Shown one piece after another: positions 54,058-63,790 of a DNA stretch of 64,000 nt. The stretch is from Halesus radiatus (taxonomy: Eukaryota > Arthropoda > Insecta > Trichoptera > Limnephilidae). The notes below the pieces were generated by a model that saw nothing but the letters and a program-made list of their open reading frames with translations, did not search any database and was not told the origin of the DNA. A program made the translations under genes and the position numbers. Where the stretch lies: positions 62,001 through 126,000 of the forward strand of contig JAHDVE020001383.1 in NCBI GenBank assembly GCA_022606495.2. Direction: 5' to 3'. Numbering within the stretch: position 1 is the stretch's first letter; every line of letters begins with the position of its first letter.

Positions 54058-54334
54058 ATTTAATAAATAATCAAATATTTTTAAAAAATAGCTATCTCTT
54101 AAATTTATTTTCATATTAATATTAATAATGATAATTTTTATTTATATTTCTAATTTAAATGTATTATTCAATGTTTTATAATTATTTTGTCATTAACATT
54201 TTTAATCTGTTACTTACCTACATTAATTCATTTTTGTTTATGCTCATATTTTGTATATTCTTAAATTATTGTTTTAAATTTAAATTTTATATCATTTTTC
54301 TATACTTGAAATTATTTTTTAGTATTCATTTATT

Positions 54335-54369
54335 CCTGAAGATGATAGCATTGCTATCGAAACATGTCG
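54335..54369 (+). ncRNA. Hammerhead-like motif, PLE copy 2
   Basis: Identical in sequence to the motif at 50863-50897: CTGAAGA, T, GATAGC-ATT-GCTATC, GAAAC, ATGTCG. Tail sequence continues to about 54420. Confidence 0.6.
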
Positions 54370-54420
54370 AAATATTAATATATTTTAAGTAAAGTGGTAT
54401 ATACAAAGTGTATTTTCAAT

Positions 54421-54944
54421 TTATATAATTAATTTAATTTAATTTAATTTAATTTTTTAAATCTTGTTTTTACATTTCAGATGACAAATTTATGAAATCG
54501 CATAATACGTAATATAGCGCATGATACAGAGAAAGAAAAAAAAGGAACAAATTTTTCGATTGTAGATAAGAAAAAAATGTAATTAAAAAAAAAATTATAC
54601 AATAGCCCCCATGCGATTCTCTTATAATCGTTGCAATATCATTCAGGTATCTTTTGAACATGAGTTAACTTATTTTAAATATATACATAGCAGAGGTGAA
54701 TTTGTTTCCAAGAGTGTGTAGGCGAGAAATGGGTGCATGCATTTTGTAGCTAGTTCCATAATAATTATTGCAGAATAATATATTTTGTCGAGTTTGATGA
54801 TGAGGTACATTGAAGTTGATTCATTGCAAGAGTTCACAATAGTCTAATACGGAATAAATAATTTTAAATACGCAATAAAAAAGTTAATTTAACAAAGAAA
54901 ACTTTATGGCTTGAATGAAAGATTTTTTTTGATGCATTAGTATA
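54421..54944. other. No recognised feature; AATTT repeat at 54428-54455
   Basis: The AATTTAATTTAATTT run directly follows PLE copy 2. The rest is AT-rich without structure. Confidence 0.45.
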
Positions 54945-55012
54945 AATAAAATAAAGTGGCTTAAAACAAAAAAAAATCTTTAATTTAAATTAAAAAAGTT
55001 AAGTCTTTTATT
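54945..55012 (+). mobile_element. PLE tail fragment without hammerhead
   Basis: AGTATAAATAAAATAAAGTG then GCTTAAAAC and A-rich sequence, matching the tail downstream of the hammerhead at 26108. Confidence 0.5.
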
Positions 55013-55412
55013 TTTCTTCTGTTTTCTAGGGTATGTATGAGTATATCTGGAAATAAAACTACGTATTGATTTTGAATAGTGATCTTCACCGTGTGGGTAT
55101 TGAAAAAAAAATTGACATGAGAAGAGTGAGATACTCGTACTCATATATATGAAAAAATCTATGACATCATTTTTTATCTTCGCTATATATATTAATATAG
55201 TAAACCAACGATGTTTAGGCTCAGATACAAGTATTTTCCACGCTGGAGGACTTGTATTTTCAGAGCGAAAACGAGTCTTCCCTCGGAAAAGCTATATGTG
55301 TTCTCTATATTCAATAATATTTATCAAATACGACAATCCGGATACATCAAACTGCATAAATTAAATTTAAAAAAACATTAAGAAATTTTTAACCACCAGA
55401 TTGCTATTCTAT

Positions 55413-55620
55413 TCCCTTTGTGGCGTCATTATTAATAAATGAATTAAAAATTACTTTATAATCACCACTTTTTTTAATATATACGTAGCAACATGTTTTG
55501 GAAGCGATGCTTACCTCCCATATTTTGTATATTCCTGTTGAGAAAAGCATCGCTTTCCAAACATGTTGATAACGTATATATATTAATAAAGTGTTGATTA
55601 CAAAGTAATTTTTAATTAAT
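55413..55620. mobile_element. Inverted pair of Penelope-like termini
   Basis: Minus-strand end at 55435-55520: GTGATTATAAAGTAATTTTT tail and ACATGTTGC preceded by a degraded AAGCATCGCTTCC stem. Plus-strand end at 55531-55620: TTCCTGTTGAG, AAAGCATCGCTTTC, CAAACATGTTG, then the tail to AAAGTAATTTTTAATTAA. About 15 bp separate the two cores. No reverse transcriptase remains. The cores are mutated (CTGTTGA, CAAAC), so cleavage is doubtful. Confidence 0.7.
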
Positions 55621-55624
55621 TTGT

Positions 55625-56180
55625 TCACAAATTATTAACCGTTGGTTTTATTCAAAATGTTAAGGCGTGCAAATTGGTAACCTACATTTGCAGGATAATT
55701 AAAATTTGGGGATACTTAATCGAAAAAAAAATCAATTATTTGAATAACGACAAACGAATAATAGGTAAAGTAATGCGAGCGTATAAAAAAATGGGAAAGG
55801 TAAAAACTTCTGCTCTTAGTTACGACGGACATTTCAAATACATGATATCAGTTTTTCCCCATATTAGAAATCGAAAACTTATATTCAAAATAGATCTAAC
55901 GTGTTTTTTTAATCAATGCATCAATTCAAACTCCCGTAAAAATGCAAATCCCAATGCTAAAACCCGTACCGAGCAAACTGCAACATTTTTTCGAAGCTTA
56001 AAAAATGTTTAAATTATGCAACGAAAGTTCCCAACTCCGAGGCTACACACGTCGGTTGGAAAAGTTTTTGCAACGGACATGCGGCATGTTCTCCCGGTTA
56101 TTACAACCAATTTCGAAAGTAAAAAAAGGCGTTATCCAGAAGAGATGGAACAATAGTTTCCAGAAAAAAAATCTTAATTT
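55625..56180. other. No recognised gene
   Basis: Frames of 99-112 codons (55674-56304) overlap SINE sequence at the right and lack motifs. Confidence 0.4.
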
Positions 56181-56184
56181 TAGT

Positions 56185-56350
56185 CCATTACAACCTCTTT
56201 TTCTAAAAGATAGAAAGTCATCCCCTGTTAAGAATAACCTTATAATATTTGATTTCCTCCTACATCCATTGTTAATATCTGTAAGTGAAAATTGCTCCAT
56301 GTGAATTGAACCCGCAATGACTGGGACCCGACATAGATGGCCATCAGATC
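56185..56350 (-). repeat. tRNA-derived SINE (AACCGGGG family), degraded copy
   Basis: Minus-strand B-box-like GCGGGTTCAATTC at about 56310, a body with AAATATTATAAGGTTATTC and a tail with an AAAGAGG-like stretch, aligning with 48935-49172. Confidence 0.55.
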
Positions 56351-57695
56351 ACTTACTCGTCTATTACAAAATTAAGGTTTTTAAAATAGTGATAATTTTC
56401 ATAAATAATAAAAATGGAGATCAGTAATGTTCATGGAAGCTTCTATCCAGGTGTGCTGTGAATTTTACTAAAAATAAAAAATAAAAATATCGGAATACGT
56501 GAAACACAAAATCAGTTTATCAGCAATGTATATAATAACGTTTATTTCAGATCCTTTTCCACCATAACCCATAAAATATCACTTATGCGGTAAAAAAATA
56601 AAGTTTTTCCAAAATTCTCTCTTTAGGTAAAGCCGCGAAGTAACTGTTAGTCAACCATAAAAATACCAAGTAAAAACATCTTGCTCTGGAACATCGCGAG
56701 TTTTGGCAAAAAAAGTCACAGCAAGCCACTTGCACGCCCTGCAAGAATTCTGAAAATATTTTTAAAATTTGCGTTTTTTTTATTTTCTCTGCTTTTATCA
56801 CATCCGTAAAACCATTTTTGGTCGCATGCTAAGAAGGCTTCGCTCATCCAAACGCGACGATACTAAAAGCGTCCCGTATAAAAACGTCCTGCGCGATTTC
56901 TTCAAGTTAATGTTGTCAATTTGCATTAAGTTATATTTAATGTACTGGAATACACTGTGGGCGGGCCGGGCGGCCATTTAAAGCGCTATAATTCCGCGGA
57001 ACATGTTTTTTTATACACCACCTGGGGACGAACACGTTCACTGAGCGGAGTTCCATTCCCATCTCGAGGCTTTCTTTATTTTCTTCTTGCACACTTTTCA
57101 CTTACAGTACATGTACTAAAAGTATGATATGTGCAACTTTGCTCGGAGCCGCAGAACCTAGTTGGTTCCGTGCTGATGGCAAACTCGACGGCACGTTCCG
57201 GGAGGCTGCTTTTCTATGAATTTTTTGAACATGAGATGAACAAACAAATTATGTCCGTCATAATATGTGCGTTATCTATAAAACAATGCTTAGTTTAGAA
57301 AAAAGTCTCGATCAATCGATTAGTACTATTTAGGTCCATGTTTGACTTGCGGTGGATTATGAATAAATACTACGTGATAACATTTTTAAATATAGAGTTC
57401 ATCAATAAGTCAATTCGAAAGCATTTTACTAACGTTCTTAAATCTATAATATTCCGTTGAATTCAATTCAATTAAATTCAATCAACCACTTTATTTTTCT
57501 TAAAAACATCACAAAATTGAACATTTTTAAAACGTATTTAAAATTACTGCATTAACTCTAATATTATTATAATTCAGACATGTATATAATATGAATAGAG
57601 AATGGAGTGTAATAAGAAAAATATGACAGTTAATTAAGTCTTATACCTACTTGCCAAAAAAACAAAACACTTTAGATAAATCAATTAGAATGAAT
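56351..57695. other. No recognised gene; GC-richer part at 56810-57200
   Basis: The GC-richer region (56830-57200) contains GGGCGGGCCGGGCGGCC and several CpGs, unusual for this window. It lacks a long frame or tRNA-like boxes. A host non-coding exon or promoter cannot be excluded. Confidence 0.35.
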
Positions 57696-57699
57696 TTGT

Positions 57700-57815
57700 T
57701 TACACCGCTGCTTTTAGTATATAATTATCAACATGTCTCCTGATGAGGAAAGCTTTGCTTTCGAAACATGTTGATGTTTATAGATATTTAAAAAACAGTG
57801 GTGTAAACAAAGTAA
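57700..57815. mobile_element. Penelope-like terminus with inverted tail
   Basis: Left (57700-57736): TTTACACCGCTGCTTTTAG then ATCAACATGT, the reverse complement of the tail at 57766-57810 (ACATGTTGATG ... AACAGTGGTGTAAAC). Between them lies an intact-looking hammerhead core. As at 55413 and 58955, this is a tail-to-tail arrangement, with the minus-strand partner cut off before its core. Confidence 0.7.
57739..57772 (+). ncRNA. Hammerhead-like motif with canonical CTGATGAG core
   Basis: CTGATGA, one G, stem II GAAAGC/GCTTTC with loop TTT, GAAAC, then ATGTT. It uses the textbook CUGAUGA and GAAA core. The minimal ACATGT stem III resembles the other Penelope motifs here. The cleavage triplet would be GUU. 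Confidence 0.6.
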
Positions 57816-57849
57816 TTTTTATTAATTTATCAATGATGATACCATAAAA

Positions 57850-58328
57850 TAATAATTGAAAAATTAAAGAGTTCGTGTGATGAATAACTGGCAACCTCTC
57901 CTTTACCTTCTCGTGCGATTAAAGGATTTCATGAATACAGCGATTTTAAGACAATTTGTTTTCATACGTTCAACAATTCCGTTTTTGTTATTTTATTCCT
58001 GTTTTAATAATTAATGAAGAATAGCATCAAAGTGTTACCATATTATTTATACATGGTATGAGTTTGGTATGTTTGACAGATCTAATATCTAGGAAAAATA
58101 TGGACAGATATGAATTTTTCAAATTCCATGCCTTCAAGTACTATTAGGTAGACTGGGAATAAAAATTGTTACCATGATCGATTTTTAAAAACAACGGTTA
58201 CCAGAAAATTGCACAAAATAATATTGTAACTTAAGTGTGTACGATTTTGATCATACATAAGTGCGTACGTGAATTTGTGTAGCTAATGGAATAAAAGATT
58301 TTTTAATACAAACTTTTCTTACTAAATA
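57850..58328. other. No recognised feature
   Basis: AT-rich stretch between a Penelope end and the non-LTR relic. Confidence 0.4.
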
Positions 58329-58334
58329 TCTAAC

Positions 58335-58925
58335 TAACCATCACGCCGTTTCCCCGCAGGGGTAGGCAGAGAGGACGGACCGCCAAACAACTCGATCTTG
58401 GAATACACTTCTTGCTTCATTCACATTCATACATCGTCTCATAAATTCTCTTCTATTATTCCGACTTCTGACATGGCCCGACTCAAGTATTTGATTCACT
58501 TGATCGTGCCACGTCTTTCTTGGACGTCTCCGGCTTCTTCTTCCATTCACATTCGCGTCATATATTCTCCTTACACTCCTTTCTTCATTCTTTCGCTCTG
58601 CATGCCCAAACCATCTAAGCGTCCCTTTCTTAATCTTGCTCACTACGCTTACATCAGCCTTGCATTCTTTACGAATCTCAACATTTTTCACTCGATCATA
58701 CATGGTTTTACCACACATTCGTCTCAGAGATCTCATTTCTACAGCATTCAGTATACTTTCATCCTTCCTCTGCCAGTTCCATGCCTCACTGCCATACATC
58801 AGAGTTGGTATCAGCACTCCATTGTGGACTGCTAGCTTCGCTTCTTTGGACAACTTTTGTTTGCGCCAACCGCGTTCAGTCCTCCGTTAATGGAGTTTCC
58901 TGCTTTCACCCTTCTTTCAATATCC
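58335..58925 (-). pseudogene. Non-LTR retrotransposon reverse transcriptase, C-terminal part
   Basis: The minus-strand frame 58341-58853 (170 codons) reads SKEAKLAVHNGVLIPTLMYG, then SEAWNW, MRSLRRMCGKTMYDRV, KGTLRWFGHAERKNEERSV, RPRKTWHDQV and VNEARSVFQDRVVWRSV. This is the conserved region after the palm in insect LINE-type elements that end in LRWFGH...RPR.W segments. A one-base loss near 58853 separates it from INGGLNAVGANK, which extends the relic to about 58925. Palm, endonuclease and ORF1 are absent, a typical 5' truncation. The 3' end, GGCGTGATGGTTAGTTAG, recurs with small changes in fragments at 30070, 36225 and 42712. I cannot fix the clade by eye. Confidence 0.85.
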
Positions 58926-58954
58926 CCATCAGTTTTTTTAAACTTTTCTTTATT

Positions 58955-59135
58955 AATATAAATAATAAGATATTTTGTTTAGACCACTGTTTTAATATGT
59001 TATAAATATCTACAAGTTTCAGAAGCAAATCTTCCCTTATCAGGATAAACAGTATACTGTAGGTATTTATATAATAATAACAGTGGTGTAAGTAAAGTAC
59101 TTCTTTTTAATTATATTAATAATCACGCCACAAAA
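58955..59135. mobile_element. Inverted pair of Penelope-like termini
   Basis: The minus-strand end has the tail GACCACTGTTTTAATATG (58982-58999) leading to a hammerhead-like core at 59010-59044. The plus-strand end has CTGTAGGTATTTATATAATA then AACAGTGGTGTAAG and AAAGTACTTC, without a core. The two tails mirror each other. The plus side runs into ATTAATAATCACGCCACAAA, the motif shared by other PLE ends. Confidence 0.65.
59010..59044 (-). ncRNA. Hammerhead-like motif, degraded
   Basis: Minus strand: CTGATAA, one G, GGAAG-ATTTG-CTTCT, GAAAC, TTGTAG. The core position G8 appears changed to A (CTGATAA), which would abolish activity in a standard hammerhead. Confidence 0.5.
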
Positions 59136-59154
59136 TCATCTATCAAATAATTTT

Positions 59155-59355
59155 TCTTCCTTTTTTGTTTTCTTAAAAAAGAAAGAAAAACATTCGCGGG
59201 TTACAAATAACCTGACAATATTTGAAAATCTCCTACTACCATCACAGTAAGCTGAAGTGTCGCTTGTGTCGTGACAGAGGACTTAGCCAGCCGGGGAATC
59301 AAACTCACGATCCCTGGGTAAGATCCAGATGCCATGCCAACTCGGCCACTTTATT
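59155..59355 (-). repeat. tRNA-derived SINE (AACCGGGG family), copy 2
   Basis: Minus strand: AGTGGCCGAGTTGGC (A-box-like), GTGAGTTTGATTCC (B-box-like), then GCTTACTGTGATGGTAGTAG and CAGGTTATTTGTAACC. It closely parallels 48935-49172. Confidence 0.7.
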
Positions 59356-59359
59356 TTAT

Positions 59360-59928
59360 GATCATGTTCATCAAATCTCCAATTTTTATTTTCGACATTC
59401 GAAATACAATAATAGCTTACAGGGTTGACTGAACAAGAGACAACAAAGCTAAGGAACAAGTTGTCAACGCAGAAAGCTATCGGAAGGAATTTGAGGTACA
59501 TTGACATTTTGTAGTAATCCGAACTGAGCAGGGAGATGGGGAAGGAGAAGGCAGAAAGCCGGCAATTAATTCCCTGACCGGTTCACTGTACCGAGGCTTG
59601 GAATTAGTTACGGGTCGAGCGGTAGAATTTCTTGGATTTCCAGACAGATATCACAGATCTACGGACTAAAGGAAGCAGTCGGTCCAACAAATTCTCAATT
59701 ATCACCGCCTCTGCAGAAGGTCTGTACTAGTGTTTTAATCCATAGAACAAAATCCCGGTGGATTGTTGGTTTTTTACAATTAGGTTTTTGAGCATGACTT
59801 TGATTCTTACCTGCATTCTAAAATGCGACTTACCTCAAAAGATAGTCATATTTCTTGAAAATGTACTATTATTGAAGCCCTGATTTTAACATTTTTATGA
59901 TTTTTAGGTTAGAATAAAAAACAAATAA
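59360..59928. other. No recognised feature
   Basis: A GC-richer patch (59520-59720) has no long frame or repeat partner noticed in this window. Confidence 0.4.
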
Positions 59929-59929
59929 A

Positions 59930-60285
59930 AATCCAACCAGCTTTTTGTAATAATAATAAATTCAAAAATTATATTTTAATAAAAAAGGTAAAGATAATGT
60001 TTTAAATAAATCGGGGGTATATACATTAATTAGTAACGATTACAAGTATGTCTACATGGGAAAAACTTCTAGAAATTTCAGTATTAGAGTTAAGGAATAC
60101 CTGAGGTGTTTTAATAATAAAAACTGTTCTGAATTTGAAATCATATTTTAGAAAGGAATCATTTTTTTTATATAAATTGAGGTTTAAAATTTTTACATAC
60201 AAATACAACCGGTTTACAATTAGATAATTTTGAAATTTTGAAAATCAGAAAAAAATTCTACTTTAGTTTCTAACATAAATTTGTT
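59930..60285 (+). pseudogene. Degenerate Penelope-like GIY-YIG region
   Basis: Read across frames it gives IQPAFC-NNKFKNYILI, KSGVYTLISNDYKYVYMG, KTSRNFSIRVKEYLRC and a TTGLQLDNFEILKIRK-like end, aligning with residues about 399-506 of the protein at 51125-52705. YMG replaces YIG, Cys pairs are lost, and several indels plus stops break the frame. It is clearly older than the 51-54 kb copies. The next recognisable PLE piece is the hammerhead-like end at 61043, displaced by the intervening GC-rich segment. Confidence 0.8.
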
Positions 60286-60401
60286 ATTCAATATTTTATA
60301 ATAATATTTTTTAATAAATATTGTATCAAACGTGTCTAGAGTGAATCAATTTAAACAGATAAAACATGTTTCTTTATAAGCAAATGTAAATTGTAGCACA
60401 A

Positions 60402-60870
60402 CACGTGTAAATAAAAAAGTCAAGATTGCACCACAAAATGCAATACCAAGCGAGCCAAAGGCCTACCGTAAAAAAGTCAAAATTACACCACAAAATGCAA
60501 TGATTTCACAACACCTGTAAATAATGTTGCCGGTGCTCTATAAAAATCGTACGCACATAGGCACGTGCTCTCTTCCCAATCTCAGAGTCGAACGAGTAAC
60601 ACTTCCACCGAGACACTGCCTCACCTTAGCTACCTCGAGCAGACAAAGAACCCAGCAACAGCTGACGTCACCCAAAGCAATCGGCGACCGGTCCGGCCTT
60701 GAAAGCCGTCCCCGGATATGCCGCAATACTTCTACCAGACGCTGCTTCACCTTGAATACCTCGACCACCATCATTTATCTCCACTCTCCCCGGACCCACT
60801 CTCCTCGCCAGGCGAGAGATCTCCACTCTACCCTGACCTGCTCTCCTAACTCAAGAATACTTCAAATTAT
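60402..60870 (-). repeat. GC-richer insertion with duplicated tRNA-like segments
   Basis: It opens with two tandem segments containing AAAAAGTCAA...CACCACAAAATGCAAT (60413 and 60472). On the minus strand GAGGTAGCTAAGGTGAGGCA then GTTACTCGTTCGACTC (60580-60645) looks like a tRNA-derived A/B-box pair. A second, similar segment (GAGGTATTCAAGGTGAAGCA, GGTAGAAGTATTGCGG) lies at 60712-60765. It sits inside a Penelope relic, so it probably inserted later. The 192-codon plus frame (60524-61102) is not supported. Confidence 0.5.
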
Positions 60871-60879
60871 ACTCTTCTT

Positions 60880-61095
60880 TCTTGTGCGGGCTATACAAGG
60901 CTCCTACAAAATATTTTTGATTAATTACTTAACTAAAACAATTTTTGTTTATGTTTATAATTTGTCTATTCTTACATTATTGTGTTCTAATTTTTTTCAT
61001 TTGTCTATATTTGACGATATTATTTTTAGTATTTTATATATTCCTGAAGAAAGCATCGCTTTCGAAACATGTAGATGTTGTGAATACGAAGTATA
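60880..61095 (+). mobile_element. Penelope-like 3' end
   Basis: A T-rich 3' region with TTAACTAAAACAATTTTTG and TTCCTGAAG leads into the hammerhead-like motif and a GATGTTGTGAATACGAAGTA tail. Position and orientation fit the end of the relic at 59930-60285. Confidence 0.6.
61043..61073 (+). ncRNA. Hammerhead-like motif, degraded
   Basis: CTGAA directly joins GAAAGC-ATC-GCTTTC, GAAAC, ATGTAG. Compared with the other motifs the GA of CTGANGA is merged into stem II, so the core is probably short by two or three bases. Confidence 0.5.
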
Positions 61096-61099
61096 TTTT

Positions 61100-63495
61100 T
61101 GAATTCATTTAGTTAAAAAAATGTTTTAAGTTAACAAAAAAGAATATGATACATATTATGTATATAAGTGTAATATATTTATGATATGTGTATGTATAAT
61201 AATATACAAGTACATGGCACTAAGAAGTTATAAAGGGAAAAGTTTTTAAGTTGCAGATAATACATAAAAAAAAAATTAAAATACTAATAGTCTGATCTAC
61301 ATGATACATAATATTGTATAATATGAATGCATGACATAGTGAGAAACGTATTTTCGTATTTTGGATCACGTAAAAATGTATGTAATATGTTATATGAAAT
61401 TACATAATATAGTGAATGATTTTTTTTTGAACTGCGGTTAATCCACATTGTGACGACTTATTTATATGATTTTATTTACTCCCTTCCCATTTTAATTTGG
61501 ACGGGTTTTTAAAAAAAATAATGATTTATTGCCGGTAAAACCGATTTAGTTAGAAAAAAATTAAAATTCTGAAATCTGTGAGGTTTTCACATTTATAATG
61601 TGTTTCCTCATATTTTCCTGATAATATTTTCTTAATTGAATTATTTAAATGGGTTATATTGTTTTGACAATGTGAACATACTGAGAAGTGATGAATATAC
61701 AATTTTCCCCAATTAAAAAAAATTAAATGGAGTCCTACGAATTAAAAAAAACAATTAATAGATGCAATGGAAGAAAAAATGGAGAACAAGTTTTTGGATT
61801 ATCGATTATATATATTATTACATATCTACGATTGTTCTTGCTAAATGCAAATATTTTTCAAAAAGGAGGAAATATTTAATGATGTTTCTATTATTGATAT
61901 AGTTCATTCATGTCTTATTTAAATCAGATACTATTTTTAATAGTGACTGTTATTCAACTCCATTTTGCCAAACAAGTAGAATTTCATAATTCTTAATAAC
62001 TTAAATTAAAAAGGATTTTAAACTAATACTAATGCATTTATATTAAAATGAAATGTTAATCTATTTATCTGAAATGATGAATCAAAAGTTTGAAAAATCA
62101 TCATGTAAAACATATTTTTTCTCATGCAATTTGTTTCAGGCGATTGGCTTTGTTTTAATAATTATGAAATATGAATGACTACCAAAAATATATATATATA
62201 TATTTTTTTTTATATATTTATTTCTTGCTAAAGCAATCCCGATGAGTTTCAAAACTCATTTTAGGACTCATTTTATTTTTAAATAAGTTTTAAAAGAAAC
62301 GGTTATCTTGCAATCAAATGATAACGTGTTCGGATCAAGCGGATATAAGGACTATCTGATGAGCACAAAGACGTAGCAGTAATTGTAGGAAAAATAATTA
62401 CTGAAGGACTGAACGCATTAGTCGCTGGTAAATAGTTCTCAAAGGAATAGAGATGTGCAGATTACATTGAAGTTCTTGTACTATCCCTGAATCAAGAGAA
62501 ATTTGGCAGAAAAGAACTAAGAGCGGTGAAATGCCGTAATTATTAATTTTATTAGAAAATCATAAAGTGTCGTTCTACCTAATGTTTCCTTTAGTTTTTT
62601 TTTACGTTAACTTTACACTACAATTTCCCTCAGGGTCTGTATCATATTTTGGAATGCTGTATGAGTGAATATGGGTCTTGAAGAGATCCATGTTGTAAGG
62701 GGGACGAAATACAGAGGCCGGAAAATCGTTCAAAAACGAGCTGTTCTCATGTGACAAATGTCAACCGTGTACTTTACGACTACGCACACAGGTGCCGAAA
62801 TGATCAGTGACGCTAGTTCCTCAGAGCATCTTCCATTGAAATACCGGTAAAAAATGAACAGGATTCCCCTTACCTTCGCTCTAAAGATTGAAATCCGTTT
62901 ATTAAAACCGGGGAATCTATCAAACGGAACACCCGTTATGTTTTAAAAAATATCGTGCTGGTTGCTTACCTGTATTTTTCATATATAAACCTAAGTATTT
63001 AAAATAATACCTAAGCATTCCTCTACCCTTTCCTGCTAAAAAGTCGTTACCTCTCTAGAAATTGCTTAAGGAATTTTTCTGAAAAATATGTAGTTTTTTT
63101 CTCTGGGTATGTCTATCCAAAATACCAAGATATTCTTCAAAGCATTTTAAAGAGGCCCATTCAGAAATAAAATATTGCGTAAGAAGCTTTACTTATGTCT
63201 TGTTTAGATATTGTTGAAGAATTCACTCATTTTACATAGTAAGATTTCATATTGTTTACGTATTTTTCAATCCTAAATATAACAGCACTGCCAGCCTGGA
63301 TTTAGTGAATTCGTTTGTTAAATTTGGTGAACGAAGAAACAAGTAAACCAAATACTTTGGGGCTGGAATACTTAGAACTACGCAGCATTATAGGATTAAT
63401 AGAAAATACTAAAAAAATACATTAATTTTTTTGATGTTGTTATTATCTTTCGATAGAGGTGACATAAATTTACATTGCAATTCTTCATAATTTAT
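61100..63495. other. No recognised genes; (TA)n at about 62189-62210
   Basis: AT-rich. Near 61727 a short echo of the 20.7-kb tandem unit occurs. A CTGATGAG word at 62357 is not followed by a stem and GAAA, so it is not a hammerhead. Confidence 0.4.
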
Positions 63496-63499
63496 GACA

Positions 63500-63790
63500 C
63501 ATTCTGGTGTAAATTTTTCTGAAGAAGAAAGTGCCTTTTATCTCTTTTTGAAAGAAATCCACTGGTACCATTGACTCATCACCTTTTGGTTTTAGCCTCG
63601 AGAAATCCCATGAAAATACACAATACATACGTGCTCTGACTCTCTTACACTGCCTGCTTTGTATATCGCCATTCATTTTGATCGAAATGAAATGACGATG
63701 AAATAATTTTATTGTATTTAAAATTTTCAGAAATTAATGGTCAGTTTTTTGAATCACGAAATACACACACATCGTACTTCTTGTCTTCTT
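63500..63790. repeat. Dispersed repeat, copy 2
   Basis: Blocks shared with 46690-46965: CTCTGACTCTCTTACACTGCC, TATATCGCCATTCATT, ATGACGATGAAA and TGAATCACGAAA, in the same order. Confidence 0.6.

Larger units (their letters stand above)
52931..54420 (+). mobile_element. Penelope-like element, copy 2 (plus strand, 5'-truncated, inverted)
   Basis: It begins CTTGATGAAAGCAAAATT, which corresponds to codons LDESKI of copy 1 (residues 137-142), and then runs co-linear with copy 1 to the same 3' end. The two copies form a head-to-head inverted pair with arms of about 1.5 kb and a spacer of about 0.63 kb unique to copy 1. Differences are few and mainly indels in A runs. Confidence 0.9.

Noticed and set aside
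60524..61102. 192-codon plus-strand frame as a host gene
   Set aside because: It spans two different repeat segments and a Penelope end, and its minus-strand counterpart is also open. No motif was seen.
62350..62380. CTGATGAG word as another hammerhead
   Set aside because: No stem II and GAAA follow at the proper distance.
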